Below are positions 53,389 through 55,432 of a DNA stretch of 55,432 nucleotides, one piece after another; position 1 is the stretch's first letter, and each line of letters begins with the position of its first letter. Under the pieces are notes generated by a model. It was not told the DNA's origin. It did not search any database and worked only from the letters and a program-made list of their open reading frames with translations. The DNA lies in the NCBI GenBank assembly GCA_021777225.1, contig JAJYDQ010000021.1, positions 1-55,432 of the forward strand. Direction: 5' to 3'. The translations under genes were made by a program, and so were the position numbers. Source of the stretch: Deltaproteobacteria bacterium. Lineage in GTDB: Bacteria; Desulfobacterota; Desulfomonilia; Desulfomonilales; Desulfomonilaceae.

Positions 53389-54240
53389 CTTACAACCGCT
53401 TTTGGGGCGCATGTCAGTGACGACCAGAGCAGCATGACCGCCGGGACCTGCGGACCGGTGCTCATGCAGGACGACCGCCTCCTTGAAAAGCTCGCTCACT
53501 TTGACCGTGAACGCATCCCCGAAAGGGTGGTTCATGCCAAAGGCGCTGGGGCTCATGGTTACTTTGAAGTCACGGCTGACGTTACAAAATACACAAAAGC
53601 TAAGTTCCTGTCTGAGATTGGCAAAAAAACAGAAGTCTTTGCCCGTTTTTTCACCGTTGGAGGGGAAAAGGGATCTGCCGACGCGGAACGGGCTCCCCGT
53701 GGTTTCGCAGTGAAATTTTACACGGAAGAAGGCAACTATGACCTTGTCGGCAATAACACCCCGGTCTTTTTCATCAGTGACCCCCTCAAGGTTTCGGATT
53801 TCATACACACAGAAGCGCCGCCGATAAAAATCGGCAAATTCGTTATTGAATTGTAATCCATTGAATTATTTTGCCGAGGTTGAGCAGGCGGCGTTCTGTC
53901 CGGGCAAGGTGGTTCCCGGCGTTGCAATTTCACCTGACAAAATGCTTCAGGCAAGGGGTTTTTTCGTGTCATGACGCTCATATCCATAGACTGGGGCTCA
54001 ATTACCATCTTATCCCGGTTAACGCTCCGAAGTATGCGCCCGAAAAAAGTTACCAGCGTGTTGGTTTCATGAGGATTGACGGCAATGGCGCCGCTGGACC
54101 CAATTACTGGCCCGACAGTTTTGGTGGTCCTGAACCTGATCCCTCCGCCGCAGAGCCTGTTTTTGAGGTTGAAGGATTTGCCGGGCGCCACGCTTTTAAT
54201 CACCATCATATCCTGAATGAACACGCACAATTAGCCTTTT
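53389..54240 (+). pseudogene. katA: Decayed monofunctional heme catalase
   Basis: Pieces of a typical catalase are recognisable in sequence order: [58 protein letters not shown] (with the distal haem His), [20 protein letters not shown], and [20 protein letters not shown]. The frame then runs into a stop (53856). An internal deletion of about 200 codons follows, after which [20 protein letters not shown] resumes in another frame, then a frameshift to [20 protein letters not shown] and a truncated end. The start codon position (53389), perfectly spaced from AAGGAG, reads CTT instead of ATG. The proximal haem-binding tyrosine region is missing, so no activity is possible. Confidence 0.88.
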
Positions 54241-55432
54241 AGTTTTTGCAAAAGAACTTCCAGATAACGTGATTTTAATTGACGGCTAGCCATTGCTCTC
54301 TTAATTGGCGGCAATTTAAGAATAGCCCCAAGAACAGCGGCCAGGGCCCTGTGGCTAAACAATGACTGATTGTAAAAGATTAGATCCTGAAGAGAGCCTC
54401 TTTCAATCGCCATGATTACTGCCCGATGAACGCTGTCCACTGGCGTAATTGTCCTTTCGGGGCGGGATTCCAAATACAACGCTCCGGTTGGACAATTGTT
54501 CACGCATACCCCACATCCAAGACACATTTTATCGTCTATTTTTGCACGGCTTTCTGAATCTGTTACTGTTTTATCTTCATTGACCAGTGATATCGCATTG
54601 ACAGGGCACAATGATGAACACTGTCTACAGCCAACACATTTGTCTTCAATAATTTGAGCGATGAAATTCGAATGAATAGGACGGACCAATCCGAATTTTT
54701 GGATTGCGAGTAACGCCTCACAACAGCATCCACAGCAATTGCAGATAAAATTTACCTGTTTTCGGACGTTCTCGCCGAACTGCACAAGATTTTTTGAGTA
54801 GGCGGTATTGAGAAGGTCAAGACATTCTGAAGAACTTACCTGACGAGCAAAACCGTGTCTAGTCAATGATGACGCTGTGGTGTTGAAAGTCATGCAGATA
54901 TCTAAAGGCGCATCGCATGCCCGTTCCAAATGCTTCATTTTATGTCGGCAATAACACATACTGACACCTATATGAATAGCTGTGCGAATAACTTCACTGG
55001 CACGTTCATAATCCAGAACATGGATCGCATTCTGCTCCCCAAGCGCTGGCTCCTGAACAAATACCCGTCCAAGTTGTGTCTCGCCATCTAGTATTAAAGC
55101 CCTGATAAAGTCTTCTTCGACATTGATGTACTGATAGAAAAGCTCACTAAGAACTTTCTGGTCCAGATCGTTTCGTAATCTCATCATTGAGAATTCGAAA
55201 AATCCTGCCATTGGAGGAGGTAGACAATAAAGAACCTCGCCGTTTTGTTCAATGTCGACCAGAATTGCCCTGTTGGCCAGTTCGTCCAGGATTTTCCTTG
55301 CAGACGAGAGGTCCATCTTCCAAACTTTAGCCGCTTTTTGAGCGTTAAATGGCTTTATAGGTAATAGAGCTACCAGTTCAGCCTCTTTTTCGCTGAACAA
55401 CATGGCCAGGATCCGGTATAGTAGTTCGGAAG
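54231..55432 (-). CDS. Fe-S cluster protein, dicluster ferredoxin-like (5' end outside window)
   Basis: The C-terminal region has two 4Fe-4S motifs, CVGCRQCSSLCP and CLGCGVCVNNCP, of a dicluster ferredoxin domain. Ahead of it lies a cysteine-rich stretch (MCYCRHKMKHLERACD, FICNCCGCCCEALLAIQKFG) found in reductase-like proteins of sulfate reducers and other anaerobes. The N-terminal part, KAAKVWKMDLSSARKILDEL, looks like a winged-helix or helix-turn-helix element. An ATG is present at 55403, but the frame stays open to the window edge with coding-like residues (SELLYRILA), so the true start probably lies beyond 55432. Its stop overlaps the katA pseudogene by 10 bases. The electron partner is unknown. 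Confidence 0.85.
   Translation of the reverse strand, partial: SELLYRILAMLFSEKEAELVALLPIKPFNAQKAAKVWKMDLSSARKILDELANRAILVDIEQNGEVLYCLPPPMAGFFEFSMMRLRNDLDQKVLSELFYQYINVEEDFIRALILDGETQLGRVFVQEPALGEQNAIHVLDYERASEVIRTAIHIGVSMCYCRHKMKHLERACDAPLDICMTFNTTASSLTRHGFARQVSSSECLDLLNTAYSKNLVQFGENVRKQVNFICNCCGCCCEALLAIQKFGLVRPIHSNFIAQIIEDKCVGCRQCSSLCPVNAISLVNEDKTVTDSESRAKIDDKMCLGCGVCVNNCPTGALYLESRPERTITPVDSVHRAVIMAIERGSLQDLIFYNQSLFSHRALAAVLGAILKLPPIKRAMASRQLKSRYLEVLLQKLKG

Noticed and set aside
53434-53856. A short, intact catalase-like protein starting at the internal ATG
   Set aside because: It lacks the haem-binding tyrosine region and is followed by further catalase pieces in other frames, so it is part of a pseudogene.
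1-55432. CRISPR arrays, insertion sequences, prophage, riboswitches
   Set aside because: No regular spaced repeats, transposase or phage genes, or riboswitch-like conserved folds were recognised by eye. The only repeat of note is the palindrome at 40331-40507.

Overview
The window reads as a chromosomal segment of a Gram-negative anaerobe, most plausibly a Desulfobacterota (delta-proteobacterial) sulfate reducer or syntroph of the Desulfomonile/Syntrophobacter kind. This placement is inferred from gene content: LPS heptose synthesis (HldD), an IleS-LspA-DUF167 cluster, a monocluster ferredoxin of Desulfovibrio type, a UGA-decoded selenoprotein, a cobalamin-binding radical SAM enzyme, many Fe-S proteins, and a catalase that has decayed. 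Most genes look native and housekeeping. No phage, insertion sequence or CRISPR array was seen.

Layout. 1-5.7 kb: YggT (partial), an HU protein with its own promoter and terminator, a ferredoxin, a YkgJ-type cysteine-cluster protein, and the minus-strand operon ileS-lspA-DUF167. 5.8-9.4 kb: a transglutaminase-like lipoprotein, a SelW/Rdx-type selenoprotein whose in-frame TGA hides it from ordinary ORF finding, a zinc-ribbon membrane protein and a dNTPase. 9.4-15.9 kb: MobA, an Hpt protein, the NAD(P)HX repair enzyme Nnr, a site-2 protease with CBS domains, and a fused dehydrogenase/Gfo-Idh-MocA oxidoreductase.

16-27 kb is a complete urea-use island made of two converging operons: ureD-ureAB-ureC-ureF-ureG on the plus strand and urtABCDE on the minus strand, whose stop codons lie 7 bases apart. 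The transporter brings urea in and the nickel enzyme hydrolyses it. UreE is absent, and UreG carries a His-rich N-terminal tail that may take over nickel handling. UrtC has an unusual membrane extension.

27.5-34.6 kb is accessory-like: a radical SAM enzyme, the wreck of an FAD-dependent oxidoreductase, a large secreted TPR protein and several small secreted or membrane proteins without recognised function. 34.6-39.8 kb: a CAU-anticodon tRNA with a near-consensus promoter and a strong terminator, a Nif3-like protein, a zinc-ribbon coiled coil, the glycogen branching enzyme and HldD. 40-44.7 kb: small secreted Cys/Lys-rich proteins, a 180-bp nested palindrome, a DUF202 membrane protein and a GH57/DUF3536 enzyme.

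44.7-55.4 kb: Era, tRNA-Ser(GGA), a beta-hydroxyacid dehydrogenase, a pyruvate-kinase-C-like protein, thymidylate kinase, a class II-like photolyase, an acyl-CoA-synthetase-like enzyme with a DUF4442 thioesterase-fold partner, an orphan protein with a HEPN-like RxxxxH motif, a CGGC-domain protein, a katA pseudogene, and an Fe-S protein running off the right edge.

The strongest non-routine observations are the selenoprotein at 7451-7681, the UreE-less urease operon with its His-tailed UreG, two clearly decayed genes (29005-29367 and 53389-54240), and the long palindrome at 40331-40507. I did not find an obviously new multi-gene system. The orphan HEPN-like protein and the cluster of small secreted proteins are the best leads for something undescribed.
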